This document shows, in pieces, positions 11,376 to 19,800 of a DNA stretch of 37,498 nucleotides; position 1 is the first letter of the stretch, and every line of letters begins with the position of its first letter. The stretch covers positions 1 to 37,498 of the forward strand of contig JADFKX010000003.1 of NCBI GenBank assembly GCA_022564695.1, read 5' to 3'. This DNA is from Chloroflexota bacterium (GTDB lineage Bacteria > Chloroflexota > Dehalococcoidia > SM23-28-2 > RBG-16-64-32). The notes below the pieces were generated by a model. The model was not told the DNA's origin. It saw only the letters and a list, made by a program, of their open reading frames with translations, and made no database searches. The translations under genes and the position numbers were made by a program.

Positions 11376-12674
11376 TTGAAAGAGCAGACGGCGCCGCTTA
11401 TCTTCACGAACAGTCGCGACGGTACCAAGCTGGTTATCGATGGCGGGAGACCGCTGCACGGCAGCGTTGACGTTAGCGGCTCCAAGAACGCGGCGATGGG
11501 CGCGATGGCGGCGGCCCTTCTTGTAGCGGAAGACTGCTATCTGGAGAACGTCCCCGCTATCGGCGACGTGGGGCATATGGCAGAGGTGCTGCGCAGCCTG
11601 GGCGCTACCGTGGAGCCGACTTCCGAGCATGGTCTGCGCATCAACACCGCTAAGCTGACAAGCTCTTCGCCTCCAACGGAGCTGGTCGGGAACCTGCGCG
11701 CCAGCTTTCTTGTCATGGGGGCGCTGCTGGCGCGGCTGGGCTCGGCCGGCTGCTCGCCGCCGGGGGGCGATGTCATCGGCCAGCGTCCCATCGACGTGCA
11801 CCTGGCTGGGTTTGAGGCGATGGGTAGCCGCGTCAACCGTGAGGGAGAGAAGTACGTCGTGGAGACCGACGGGCTCAGAGGGGCGCGCGTGTTCTGTGAC
11901 TACCCGAGCGTGCTGGGCACACAGAACTTGATGCTGGCCGCGGTGACCGCCGACGGCACAACAACTATCGTGAACGCGGCCTCGGAGCCGGAGGTGCAGA
12001 GCCTGGCCGCGATGCTGAACTCCATGGGGGCGCGTATCAGTGGCGCCGGCAGTCACACGGTCACGATCGCCGGTGTGGAGGCGCTGCACGGCACAACGCA
12101 CCGCATCATCCCGGATCGCCTGGAGGCGGGCACCTTTGCTATCGCCGCTGCTATCACGGGCGGCCGGGTGGAGATTCGAGGCGTCGACCTAGGCCACCTG
12201 TTCTCACTTATCGCTAAGATGCGGGAGGCCGGTGTAGTGGTGGAGGAGGATGGGGATACGTTAAGGGTCTGGCGGGAAGACGAGTTGCGGGCGGTCACTA
12301 TTCAGGCGCTGCCGTACCCCGGCCTCGCCACCGACCTCCAGGCGCCGATGGCTGTGCTCCTGACTCAGGCCCGCGGCGTAAGCTACATACACGAGCGGGT
12401 GTTCGATAACCGCCTGTTGTATGTGAGTGAGTTGCGCAAGATGGGTGCGGAGGTAGTGACGACTGGCACAACCACTGCTATCATTAGCGGGCCGACCCCA
12501 CTCCTCGGTTCCAGCGTAAGGGCGCTGGACGTGCGGGCGGGCGCGGCGTTGATATTGGCCGGCCTGGCTGCCAGTGGTCGAACTGAGGTGGCGGACGTGT
12601 ATCATGTGGACCGCGGCTACGAGCGCATCGCTTCCAAGCTGCGCAGCCTCGGGGCGGCGATCGAGAGGGTGTAG
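11376..12674 (+). CDS. murA: UDP-N-acetylglucosamine 1-carboxyvinyltransferase
   Basis: SGSKNAAMGAMAAALL, NLRASFLVMGALLARLG, PPGGDVIGQRPIDVHLAG, RGYERIASKLRSLGA; start (TTG 11376) uncertain. Confidence 0.95.
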   Translation: MKEQTAPLIFTNSRDGTKLVIDGGRPLHGSVDVSGSKNAAMGAMAAALLVAEDCYLENVPAIGDVGHMAEVLRSLGATVEPTSEHGLRINTAKLTSSSPPTELVGNLRASFLVMGALLARLGSAGCSPPGGDVIGQRPIDVHLAGFEAMGSRVNREGEKYVVETDGLRGARVFCDYPSVLGTQNLMLAAVTADGTTTIVNAASEPEVQSLAAMLNSMGARISGAGSHTVTIAGVEALHGTTHRIIPDRLEAGTFAIAAAITGGRVEIRGVDLGHLFSLIAKMREAGVVVEEDGDTLRVWREDELRAVTIQALPYPGLATDLQAPMAVLLTQARGVSYIHERVFDNRLLYVSELRKMGAEVVTTGTTTAIISGPTPLLGSSVRALDVRAGAALILAGLAASGRTEVADVYHVDRGYERIASKLRSLGAAIERV

Positions 12675-12675
12675 T

Positions 12676-13704
12676 TTGTTCGGTAAGCGCATCGGTGTTG
12701 ACCTGGGTACCGCCAACGTTCTGATCTACGTAAAGGGCAAGGGAATAGTTAGCGCAGAGCCCTCTGTTGTGGCTGTGGCTCAGCGGGACAACAGCATTGT
12801 GGCGGTGGGGACCGAGGCGCGCGAGATGCTGGGCCGGACGCCGAGCGCCATTCAGGTGATCCGTCCTATGCGCGACGGCGTCATCGCCGATTATCTGACC
12901 ACGGAAGCGATGCTCCGCTATTTCATCGGCAAGGTGAACGGGCGGTTCTCCCTGGTGAAGCCTGAAGTGATGGTCTGTGTGCCCGCGGGCGTGACCGGGG
13001 TGGAGCAGCGAGCTGTGCAGGACGCCTGCGAGGCGGCCGGGGCGCGGCGGCCCGCCTACGTTGTTTCGGAGCCGCTGGCTGCGGCCATCGGGGCCCGCAT
13101 CCCCATCAGCACGCCCCAGGGCCACATGGTAGTGGACATCGGTGGCGGCCGCGCCGAGGCGGCGGTCATCTCTATGTACGGCATCGTCGTCAGCGAGTCG
13201 GTGCGGGTGGCGGGTGATCGTTTGGACGACGCCATAGCCGCGCACATAAAGCGCCGCTATAACCTCAACATTGGCGATCGCACGGCCGAGAATGTGAAGA
13301 TCGCCATCGGCAGTGCCTTGCCGCTTGACGAGCAGCTCACGTACGACGTGCGTGGGCGGGACCAGATCAGCGGCCTTCCTAAGACGGTAACCGTCACCGC
13401 GGAAGATGTTTGCCAGGCTCTCCACGATTCGCTCCAGACCATTTTGGGCAGTGTTCGCTCGGTCTTGGAGCGGACGCCTCCAGAGCTTGCCGCGGACATA
13501 ATTGACCGGGGCATAGTGCTCACCGGCGGGACGGCGCTTCTGCGCAACCTGGACCGGATGATCACGCAGGAGATCGGCATCCCCTGCTATGTAGCGGATA
13601 ACCCGATGGACTGCGTGGCTATAGGGGCTGGAATTGCCTTAGAGCATCTGGAGCTGATCCAGCGGGCGCAGCCACCCGAGGGAGAGTGGATGGTCAGCTT
13701 CTAG
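12676..13704 (+). CDS. mreB: rod shape-determining actin homolog MreB/Mbl
   Basis: KRIGVDLGTANVLIYVKGKGIVSAEPSVVAV, RPMRDGVIADY, GIVLTGGTALLRNLD; TTG start 1 nt after murA stop. Confidence 0.92.
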   Translation: MFGKRIGVDLGTANVLIYVKGKGIVSAEPSVVAVAQRDNSIVAVGTEAREMLGRTPSAIQVIRPMRDGVIADYLTTEAMLRYFIGKVNGRFSLVKPEVMVCVPAGVTGVEQRAVQDACEAAGARRPAYVVSEPLAAAIGARIPISTPQGHMVVDIGGGRAEAAVISMYGIVVSESVRVAGDRLDDAIAAHIKRRYNLNIGDRTAENVKIAIGSALPLDEQLTYDVRGRDQISGLPKTVTVTAEDVCQALHDSLQTILGSVRSVLERTPPELAADIIDRGIVLTGGTALLRNLDRMITQEIGIPCYVADNPMDCVAIGAGIALEHLELIQRAQPPEGEWMVSF

Positions 13705-14341
13705 AGGCCGCTGCTGTGGAGCGAGGAGAGTTTTTCAGGTAGTAGGCCATGCTCTGGAGCGCCAGGACCGGCTCGATGCGCTTCAGATAGACTCCCTGCG
13801 GCACACGGGCGGGAATGGGCGCATAGCTGAGGATGGCGCGGACGCCGCACTTAACCAGGGTATCGATGACGTTCTGGGCGATCACAGCGGGGACAGCGAC
13901 GATTCCAACGTCCACGGGGCTCTTCAATAGGATCTTCTCCAAGTCGTTGGCGTCTCTTATCGTCAGGTTCTCGATCAGCTGTCCTATCCTCTTGGGGTCG
14001 GCGTCGAACGCCTCGACGATGCGAAACCCCTGAGGTGTGAAACCTTCGTAGCCGAGGATGGCGCGGCCCAGTTTGCCTACGCCTATTACGGCCATGCGCC
14101 ACTGCCTGTCCAGACCGAGGATGTGGTGTAGTTCGTCCAGAAGCTTACGGACGTTGTAGCCGCGCCCTTGCTTGCCGAAGCGGCCGAAGTAGCTGAGGTC
14201 CTTGCGGATCTGGGCGGGGGTTACGCCCAGAAGAGTGCCTAACTCCTGGGAGCTGACCACGTCTCGGCCTTCCTCATCAAGAGTAGACAGGGCACGTGTG
14301 TAGAGGGGGAGCCGGTCGATGACTACAGGCGGTATCTCCAT
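13694..14341 (-). CDS. rex: redox-sensing transcriptional repressor Rex
   Basis: VSSQELGTLLGVTPAQIRKDLSYFGRFGKQGRGYNV winged helix, AVIGVGKLGRAILGY Rossmann. Confidence 0.95.
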   Translation of the reverse strand: MEIPPVVIDRLPLYTRALSTLDEEGRDVVSSQELGTLLGVTPAQIRKDLSYFGRFGKQGRGYNVRKLLDELHHILGLDRQWRMAVIGVGKLGRAILGYEGFTPQGFRIVEAFDADPKRIGQLIENLTIRDANDLEKILLKSPVDVGIVAVPAVIAQNVIDTLVKCGVRAILSYAPIPARVPQGVYLKRIEPVLALQSMAYYLKNSPRSTAAASRS

Positions 14342-14370
14342 GAAGGCTTGTCTCCGTTGTTATTTGTTAT

Positions 14371-14402
14371 CTCAATAGACGTCTTTGCCAACGTCTATTG
14401 AG
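14371..14402. promoter_or_regulatory. perfect 12-bp inverted repeat upstream of rex (operator/5'UTR hairpin candidate)
   Basis: CTCAATAGACGT-CTTTGCCA-ACGTCTATTGAG. Confidence 0.7.
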
Positions 14403-14420
14403 TTCGATAGGGCTGAGCAT

Positions 14421-14450
14421 CTTATAGCATTCGCGGTGCGCCCCAGTCAA
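14421..14450 (-). promoter_or_regulatory. sigma70-like promoter for rex (TTGACT-18 bp-TATAAG)
   Basis: Minus-strand TTGACT 14450-14445, TATAAG 14426-14421; lies immediately upstream of the inverted repeat. Confidence 0.6.
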
Positions 14451-14689
14451 GGGTTTGTGCTCACAATTACAATCCTTCGGCCTCGCGGCTGACGATTGCC
14501 GGCGGCGGGTGGTGATCAAGGCGGCGGCGAATCTATCAGGTTCCCGCTTTGCGCTCGTGATGCGCCAGATCGTATCTCAAGAGGAGGCCGATAGGTGGCC
14601 CAGCCGTCCCCTTTCCAGGTAACGTAACTGATGTAGGTGGCGTCTTAACCTGATGACGGCGATTAGCCAACGTCAGGAGAGTATTTGAT

Positions 14690-16219
14690 ATGGAGCGTAG
14701 ATACGAGTCCGCTGAGGAAGTCACTGAAGGCGGATCAATTGGACAATCGGGTGAGACGCAGCGGCAGTCGGGGGGGTTCCCTGGCGAGGACGAAGACAGA
14801 CGGGACGGTCAGGGTTTGTCGTCTGATAGTGGTCCAGCCCAGAATGAAGCCAGGGATTCGATAGCGCAGACGTTGAGCAACGCCGCCGCGACCCTGGAGG
14901 CCGACCCGCCCGTATCGGCGGGAAGGCCGCAAAGTTCGATCTTCCCCAAGCAGCCGAGCACGCTGGCGGAGGTTGGCCTTTCAAAGGCATTTCTTACGGA
15001 TCTGACGCTCAAGATAATGCACTACTCCGGCACCCCATCCTCAACACAGCTAGTGCGTAGGTTGGGGCTTGGCTCGACGATGGTGCAGCAGATACTGAAG
15101 GTCCTCCAGGAAGAGCGCCTGTGTGAGGTGTTGAGCCAGTCAGACCTGTTTACAGGGAACTATTGCTACCGCCTATCGGAACGAGGCACGGCGAGGGCGT
15201 CGGAGGCGCTGGAGCGTACTCGCTACGCCGGGCCTGTGCCCGTGACTGCGGAGCAGTACACGGAGGTCATTCGGGCGCAGCAGGCGCAAAGACAGATGCC
15301 GTCAGCGGCGCGCATCAAGGCGATTGTTGATGAGTTTGTCCTGGCGCCGGAGGTTGCCGATTCGGTGGCGCGCGCGCTCTACTCCGGCAAGACTACGATG
15401 TTATACGGTCCTTCCGGCAACGGTAAGAGCAGCATCCTGGAGCTGTTCGCCAGCAGATTCGAGGGCGTAGCCCTTATGCCCTACGCCCTGTATGTCTACG
15501 GTCAGGTGATCCGGGTGTTCGACCCCTCCGTTCATGAGGCGATCGGTGATGTTAGCGGCGGAGAGGCAGTGAAGGACGATGCGAAGGTGGATCGTCGCTG
15601 GGTGATGGTGCGCCGTCCGGCCGTTGTCCTCGGCTCGGAGTTGGGGCAGGAATCGCTGAACCTGGCCTATGATTCACAGGCCCGCTTCTACCAGGCCCCT
15701 CCGCACGTGAAGGCCCAAGGCGGCGTCCTGATTATTGATGACCTGGGCCGTCAGAAGACGGACGCCCGGGAGCTGATGACCCGTTGGCTTCTCTCCGTGG
15801 AACGCGGCTGGGACAGCCTGAGCCTCATTACGGGCGAGAAGCTGAGAATACCATTTGATGTTCAGCTCCTGTTCGCGACCAATCAGCCGATGGAGAAGTT
15901 GGCCGATGAGGCTCTCCTGAGGCGGATTCTGTACAAGGTAGAGATACCCAGCCCCAGCCCGGTGGAGTTCACGGAGATCCTGCGCCAACTCTGCCGGCAG
16001 AGGGGGGTACAGGCGCCGGATGGCGCGATTGAGCGCGTGGTGGAGCGGCTGTACGGTCAGGCGGGAGAAAGGCCGAGAGCGGCCTACGCCCGCGACTTTC
16101 TGGATGTCATTATTGAGAGTGCGTCCTTCGATGGGCGTGAGCCCGTGCTGGACGATGAGTCGTTCGAGCGGGCGATTCGGCTTATGAGGAGCCAGCGCTC
16201 GGCCGGCGAAGCGGTTTAG
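14690..16219 (+). CDS. AAA+ ATPase with N-terminal winged-helix-like region
   Basis: Walker A MLYGPSGNGKSS, Walker B GGVLIIDDLG, sensor LLFATNQP; disordered N-terminus. Confidence 0.8.
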   Translation: MERRYESAEEVTEGGSIGQSGETQRQSGGFPGEDEDRRDGQGLSSDSGPAQNEARDSIAQTLSNAAATLEADPPVSAGRPQSSIFPKQPSTLAEVGLSKAFLTDLTLKIMHYSGTPSSTQLVRRLGLGSTMVQQILKVLQEERLCEVLSQSDLFTGNYCYRLSERGTARASEALERTRYAGPVPVTAEQYTEVIRAQQAQRQMPSAARIKAIVDEFVLAPEVADSVARALYSGKTTMLYGPSGNGKSSILELFASRFEGVALMPYALYVYGQVIRVFDPSVHEAIGDVSGGEAVKDDAKVDRRWVMVRRPAVVLGSELGQESLNLAYDSQARFYQAPPHVKAQGGVLIIDDLGRQKTDARELMTRWLLSVERGWDSLSLITGEKLRIPFDVQLLFATNQPMEKLADEALLRRILYKVEIPSPSPVEFTEILRQLCRQRGVQAPDGAIERVVERLYGQAGERPRAAYARDFLDVIIESASFDGREPVLDDESFERAIRLMRSQRSAGEAV

Positions 16220-17085
16220 GCTAACCCCTCAAGAAATCCTTCGATAGCCTCCATAAGCTCGCGCGGCCGCTGCAGAGGCACGTCATGGATGGTGTCCTCC
16301 AACCAAACCACCTTTACCGCCGGCGCCTGTTCTTCCGCCAGGGTTATGGCCTTCCGCTTCTGCTCCATCCAGATTGTAGCGCGCGAGTCCTGATGATCGC
16401 TTGCGGCGGGGATCAGGAGGGCGGGGCAGCGGAGGTGGGGCCACAGCGTTGAGGGCTTCTGCTCCCACAAAGAGCGGAGTATCTTCAGGTGGTTTTCGCG
16501 GCTCAGGTGCGGGTAGATCGTCTTGTCTTCGTCTATGCGAAAGTTAGCCAGGACTATCTCTTGGACGTCGTCGTTCCAGAGTGAGCCCAGGCCGGGCCAG
16601 TTGCGAGCTCCCTGGAGAAAGGTCTCCAGCTTCAGGCCGGCCAGGGGCGGCGGCGACATCATCTCCAGTGTCCGTTCCCAGGTCATGCCGGGGAAGGCTG
16701 AGATCTCCAGGAAGCCGCCGTCCACCAGGGCCAGCCAGGATACGGCGTCCGGCCTTTCGGCGGCGAACTGAAGGGCGACGTTGGCGCCCCAGGAGTGGCC
16801 CACCAGCGCGGGCCGTTCCAGGCTGAGGGCCTCTACGAAGGCCTGGAGGTCGCCGGTGATGGAGTGGAAGTCGTAGCCGTCGTCCGGTTTGGCGCTTGGG
16901 CCATGGCCGCGCTGATCCAGAGCCAGGACGCGAAAGCGCTGGGCCAGCATGGGGGCGACGAGCTTCCAGATAAGCGAATTAGATGCCAGGCCGTGCAGGA
17001 GAACGAGCGGCTGTCCCGAGCCGCCCCAATCGCGGTAGTGGAAACGGAGGCCACGCAGGTCTAGGAACTGATTCTTGGGCGTCAC
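16216..17085 (-). CDS. alpha/beta hydrolase
   Basis: LVLLHGLASNSLIW, LALDQRGHGPS, VGHSWGANVAL nucleophile Ser. Confidence 0.9.
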   Translation of the reverse strand: MTPKNQFLDLRGLRFHYRDWGGSGQPLVLLHGLASNSLIWKLVAPMLAQRFRVLALDQRGHGPSAKPDDGYDFHSITGDLQAFVEALSLERPALVGHSWGANVALQFAAERPDAVSWLALVDGGFLEISAFPGMTWERTLEMMSPPPLAGLKLETFLQGARNWPGLGSLWNDDVQEIVLANFRIDEDKTIYPHLSRENHLKILRSLWEQKPSTLWPHLRCPALLIPAASDHQDSRATIWMEQKRKAITLAEEQAPAVKVVWLEDTIHDVPLQRPRELMEAIEGFLEGLA

Positions 17086-17087
17086 GG

Positions 17088-17804
17088 TTAGCCTGCCAGC
17101 GGAATCTCGTTCTTTACAATATGTCCCGGCACTCCGTTGCGCCAGGAGAGGACGAACAACTCCAGTCGGTGGACGCGGAAGCAGCCGATGTCCGTATCAC
17201 GCTCCGTCTGGATCAGCTCAACCATCTCTCCCAGCCGGTCTTCCCGTTTGTACTGGGTGAGCGAGATGTGAGGCAGTGGCTCGTGTCCGTCTGGGTAGCG
17301 TTCCGGGAGCTCCGGTATGGCGGAGCGGAGAAGGCGGCCCAGCTCCAGGCCGCGGCCTCCATCGTAAGGGACGGCGATGAGCACATCGCGGAAGGCGTTG
17401 AGGCCGCGGACCGCTACGTCGAACGGGCCCAGGCTCTGCGCGACCTTCCGCCCCTTCTCTAGCGCCTCCGCTATGAAGGACATCGGCAGCAGGTTTGCTG
17501 GACCGTCAGGCAGGCGCGGGGGTGTGGGGTCGCCGCTGGTGAGCATGATCGGCGGCACGATGGTGATGTGCCAGTAGTTCGGTGGGAAGGGGTTGACGCA
17601 GCCGGTGGCCTCCAGCCGCGAAACGGTCTCCCGCAACCTGCTGCTGACCGTCGCATCGTCAACAGGTATCACGAAGCCGGCTGTCGCGGTGACCTCAGGT
17701 GGCAGGGGCAGCCGACCGGTCCAGGCCGAGACTGTGGGGCAGCGATGGAACTCCTCCCAGATCGCCTGGTGGCGCTTGGCCGTCTCTCGGTCGGCTTCGT
17801 TCAT
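17088..17804 (-). CDS. 2H phosphoesterase superfamily (2'-5' RNA ligase/LigT-like) protein
   Basis: Two HxS/T motifs: NYWHITIVPP and PLPHISLTQY. Confidence 0.7.
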   Translation of the reverse strand: MNEADRETAKRHQAIWEEFHRCPTVSAWTGRLPLPPEVTATAGFVIPVDDATVSSRLRETVSRLEATGCVNPFPPNYWHITIVPPIMLTSGDPTPPRLPDGPANLLPMSFIAEALEKGRKVAQSLGPFDVAVRGLNAFRDVLIAVPYDGGRGLELGRLLRSAIPELPERYPDGHEPLPHISLTQYKREDRLGEMVELIQTERDTDIGCFRVHRLELFVLSWRNGVPGHIVKNEIPLAG

Positions 17805-17815
17805 GCGGGAGGGCG

Positions 17816-18835
17816 CTAGAGCTTCTTCAGCTCTTGTATGATCCAGCGCAGGCGATCCTCCTGCTCCGCGGTGATGGTCGAATAGCCGAAGCCGAGGGTG
17901 TTCACCACGCCGGAGTAGCGCTCCTTGATCTTGGGCACTATCTCATCGTAGGTGCCGACGACGGCGAACTCGTTGAGCATCTCGTCGGTGATCTCGTTGG
18001 TCATCTCCGCCCACTTGCCCTCCATGGAGAGGCGGTGGAGTCGCATGCCCACGTCGCCCCAGCCGTGGCACTCCAGCACCGGATGGTAGGAGCGGGTGGA
18101 GCCGTAGAATGCTATCTGCTGCTTGAAGGGCGCTTTGGCCCTCTCCACCTCCTCTTCGTTCTTGCCGGTGACGAGGAAGCCGCCGCCGACGACATCGATG
18201 TCTGAGAGCTTACGGCCGGCTTTCTCGGCGCCCTCCTCGATGTTGGGGATGATCACCTCACGGGTGTACTTGGGGGTGTTGAAGGGGTGCATGCGGATAC
18301 CGTCGCAGATCTCGCCGACGAGGCGGCAGTGGTACTTGTTGACGGCGGAGATGTAGATGGGGACGTTGTTAGGGTTGGGGCCGGGGTTGAAGAATGGGGA
18401 GATGAGGGTGAACTGGTACCAGTCGCCTTTGAAGTTGGGGCGTTCGTTGGTCTGGAAGGTGTTGAAGATCGCCTTGAGACAGAGGATGTATTCGCGCAGG
18501 CGGGGCCCCGGCGGCGCCGGCCAGGGTGTGGAGTAGCGACGCTCGTTGTGGCCCTTGACCTGGGTGCCCAGGCCCAGGATGAACCGCCCGCCGGAGTAGC
18601 GCTGGAGGTCCCAGGCCATCTGGGCGACGACGAAGGGGCTGCGGGGGAAGGCGATGGCCACGGCGGTGCCGAGCTTGAGCCGCTCCGTGTGCTCGGCCAG
18701 GATGGCAAGCGGCAGGAACGGGTCGTGGCCGGCCTCGGGAGTGACGATGGAGTCGTAGCCCATCTCCTCCATTCGTTTGCCGTAGTCGGCCAAGTCCTTG
18801 ATCGTGGGGGCCATGACCGTTGTCTCTAAGCGCAT
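17816..18835 (-). CDS. LLM-class F420-dependent oxidoreductase
   Basis: LPLAILAEHTERLKLGTAVAIAFPRSPFVVAQMAWDLQRYSGGRFILGLGTQV. Confidence 0.9.
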   Translation of the reverse strand: MRLETTVMAPTIKDLADYGKRMEEMGYDSIVTPEAGHDPFLPLAILAEHTERLKLGTAVAIAFPRSPFVVAQMAWDLQRYSGGRFILGLGTQVKGHNERRYSTPWPAPPGPRLREYILCLKAIFNTFQTNERPNFKGDWYQFTLISPFFNPGPNPNNVPIYISAVNKYHCRLVGEICDGIRMHPFNTPKYTREVIIPNIEEGAEKAGRKLSDIDVVGGGFLVTGKNEEEVERAKAPFKQQIAFYGSTRSYHPVLECHGWGDVGMRLHRLSMEGKWAEMTNEITDEMLNEFAVVGTYDEIVPKIKERYSGVVNTLGFGYSTITAEQEDRLRWIIQELKKL

Positions 18836-18851
18836 GTGCGGTCTCCTTTCG

Positions 18852-19727
18852 TCAAGGGGTGATGAACTCAGCGATCGCCTGGTTGACCAGCTCCGGCTTC
18901 TCCCGCTGCACCCAGTGGCCGCACTCCGGGACGGTGCGCAGGGTCAGGTCCGTGAAGAAATCGGGCAGCTTGTCGCTCCAGGCGACGGGGAAGATGGGGT
19001 CGTTCTCCGCCCAGAGGACGAGGGTGGGGGCGTGGATCTTGGGGTCCGCGACCGGGTCGGGGCGGCCCAGGGTGCGGAACATGGCGCGGTAGCAGTTGAA
19101 GCCGCCGCGCAGGGCTCCGGGCTGGGAGAGCACCTCCACGAACTGCTCCACCTCCTCGTCCGTCCAGAGCGACTTGTCGTAGGACCAGTGGGAGAGGAAG
19201 TGGCGCAGGTATACTTCCGTGGCCCGGAGGCTGGAGCCGACAAGCTGTTCGGCCAGGGGGAGTTGGTGGAACATCATGTACCAGGTTTCGGGTAGTCGGT
19301 CGGGCGTGAAGAAGCGGGCGCCGATGCCGGGGTAGACGGGCTGGAAGAGGACGAGTTTGTCCACCAGGTCGGGGTGGGTGCGGGCGAAGCGCTGTGTCCA
19401 GACGGAGCCGAAGTCATGGGAGACGATGCTCACCTTATCGAACCCGAGGTGCTGCACGAGAGCGCGCAGGTCCTCGGCGAAGACGTCAGCCGTGTAGCCT
19501 TCTTCCGGCGGCAGGTCTGGCTTGTCCGTCTCGCCGTAGCCGCGCATATCGGGGACGATGACGTCGAAGCGCTCAGCGAGGGGCTTAATGTTGAGATGCC
19601 ACTCGTAGTGGAAGCCGGGCCAGCCGTGGATGAGGAAGAGAGGGGGGCCGCTGCCCTCACGTACGAAGTGATAGCGCAGGCCGTTGATGGTGGCGTATTG
19701 GTGGTTGAAGGCTTCCGTATCGCTCAA
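18852..19727 (-). CDS. epoxide hydrolase/haloalkane dehalogenase-type alpha/beta hydrolase
   Basis: LFLIHGWPGFHYEW, MRGYGETDKP, VSHDFGSVW (Asp nucleophile), CGHWVQREKP. Confidence 0.88.
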   Translation of the reverse strand: MSDTEAFNHQYATINGLRYHFVREGSGPPLFLIHGWPGFHYEWHLNIKPLAERFDVIVPDMRGYGETDKPDLPPEEGYTADVFAEDLRALVQHLGFDKVSIVSHDFGSVWTQRFARTHPDLVDKLVLFQPVYPGIGARFFTPDRLPETWYMMFHQLPLAEQLVGSSLRATEVYLRHFLSHWSYDKSLWTDEEVEQFVEVLSQPGALRGGFNCYRAMFRTLGRPDPVADPKIHAPTLVLWAENDPIFPVAWSDKLPDFFTDLTLRTVPECGHWVQREKPELVNQAIAEFITP

Positions 19728-19800
19728 CTAGGGGCGGCTCCTGTTCAGGGTGGCAATTAACGTCAACTGTATTCGCTGTAGCAACTACTGTAAAGGGCGG

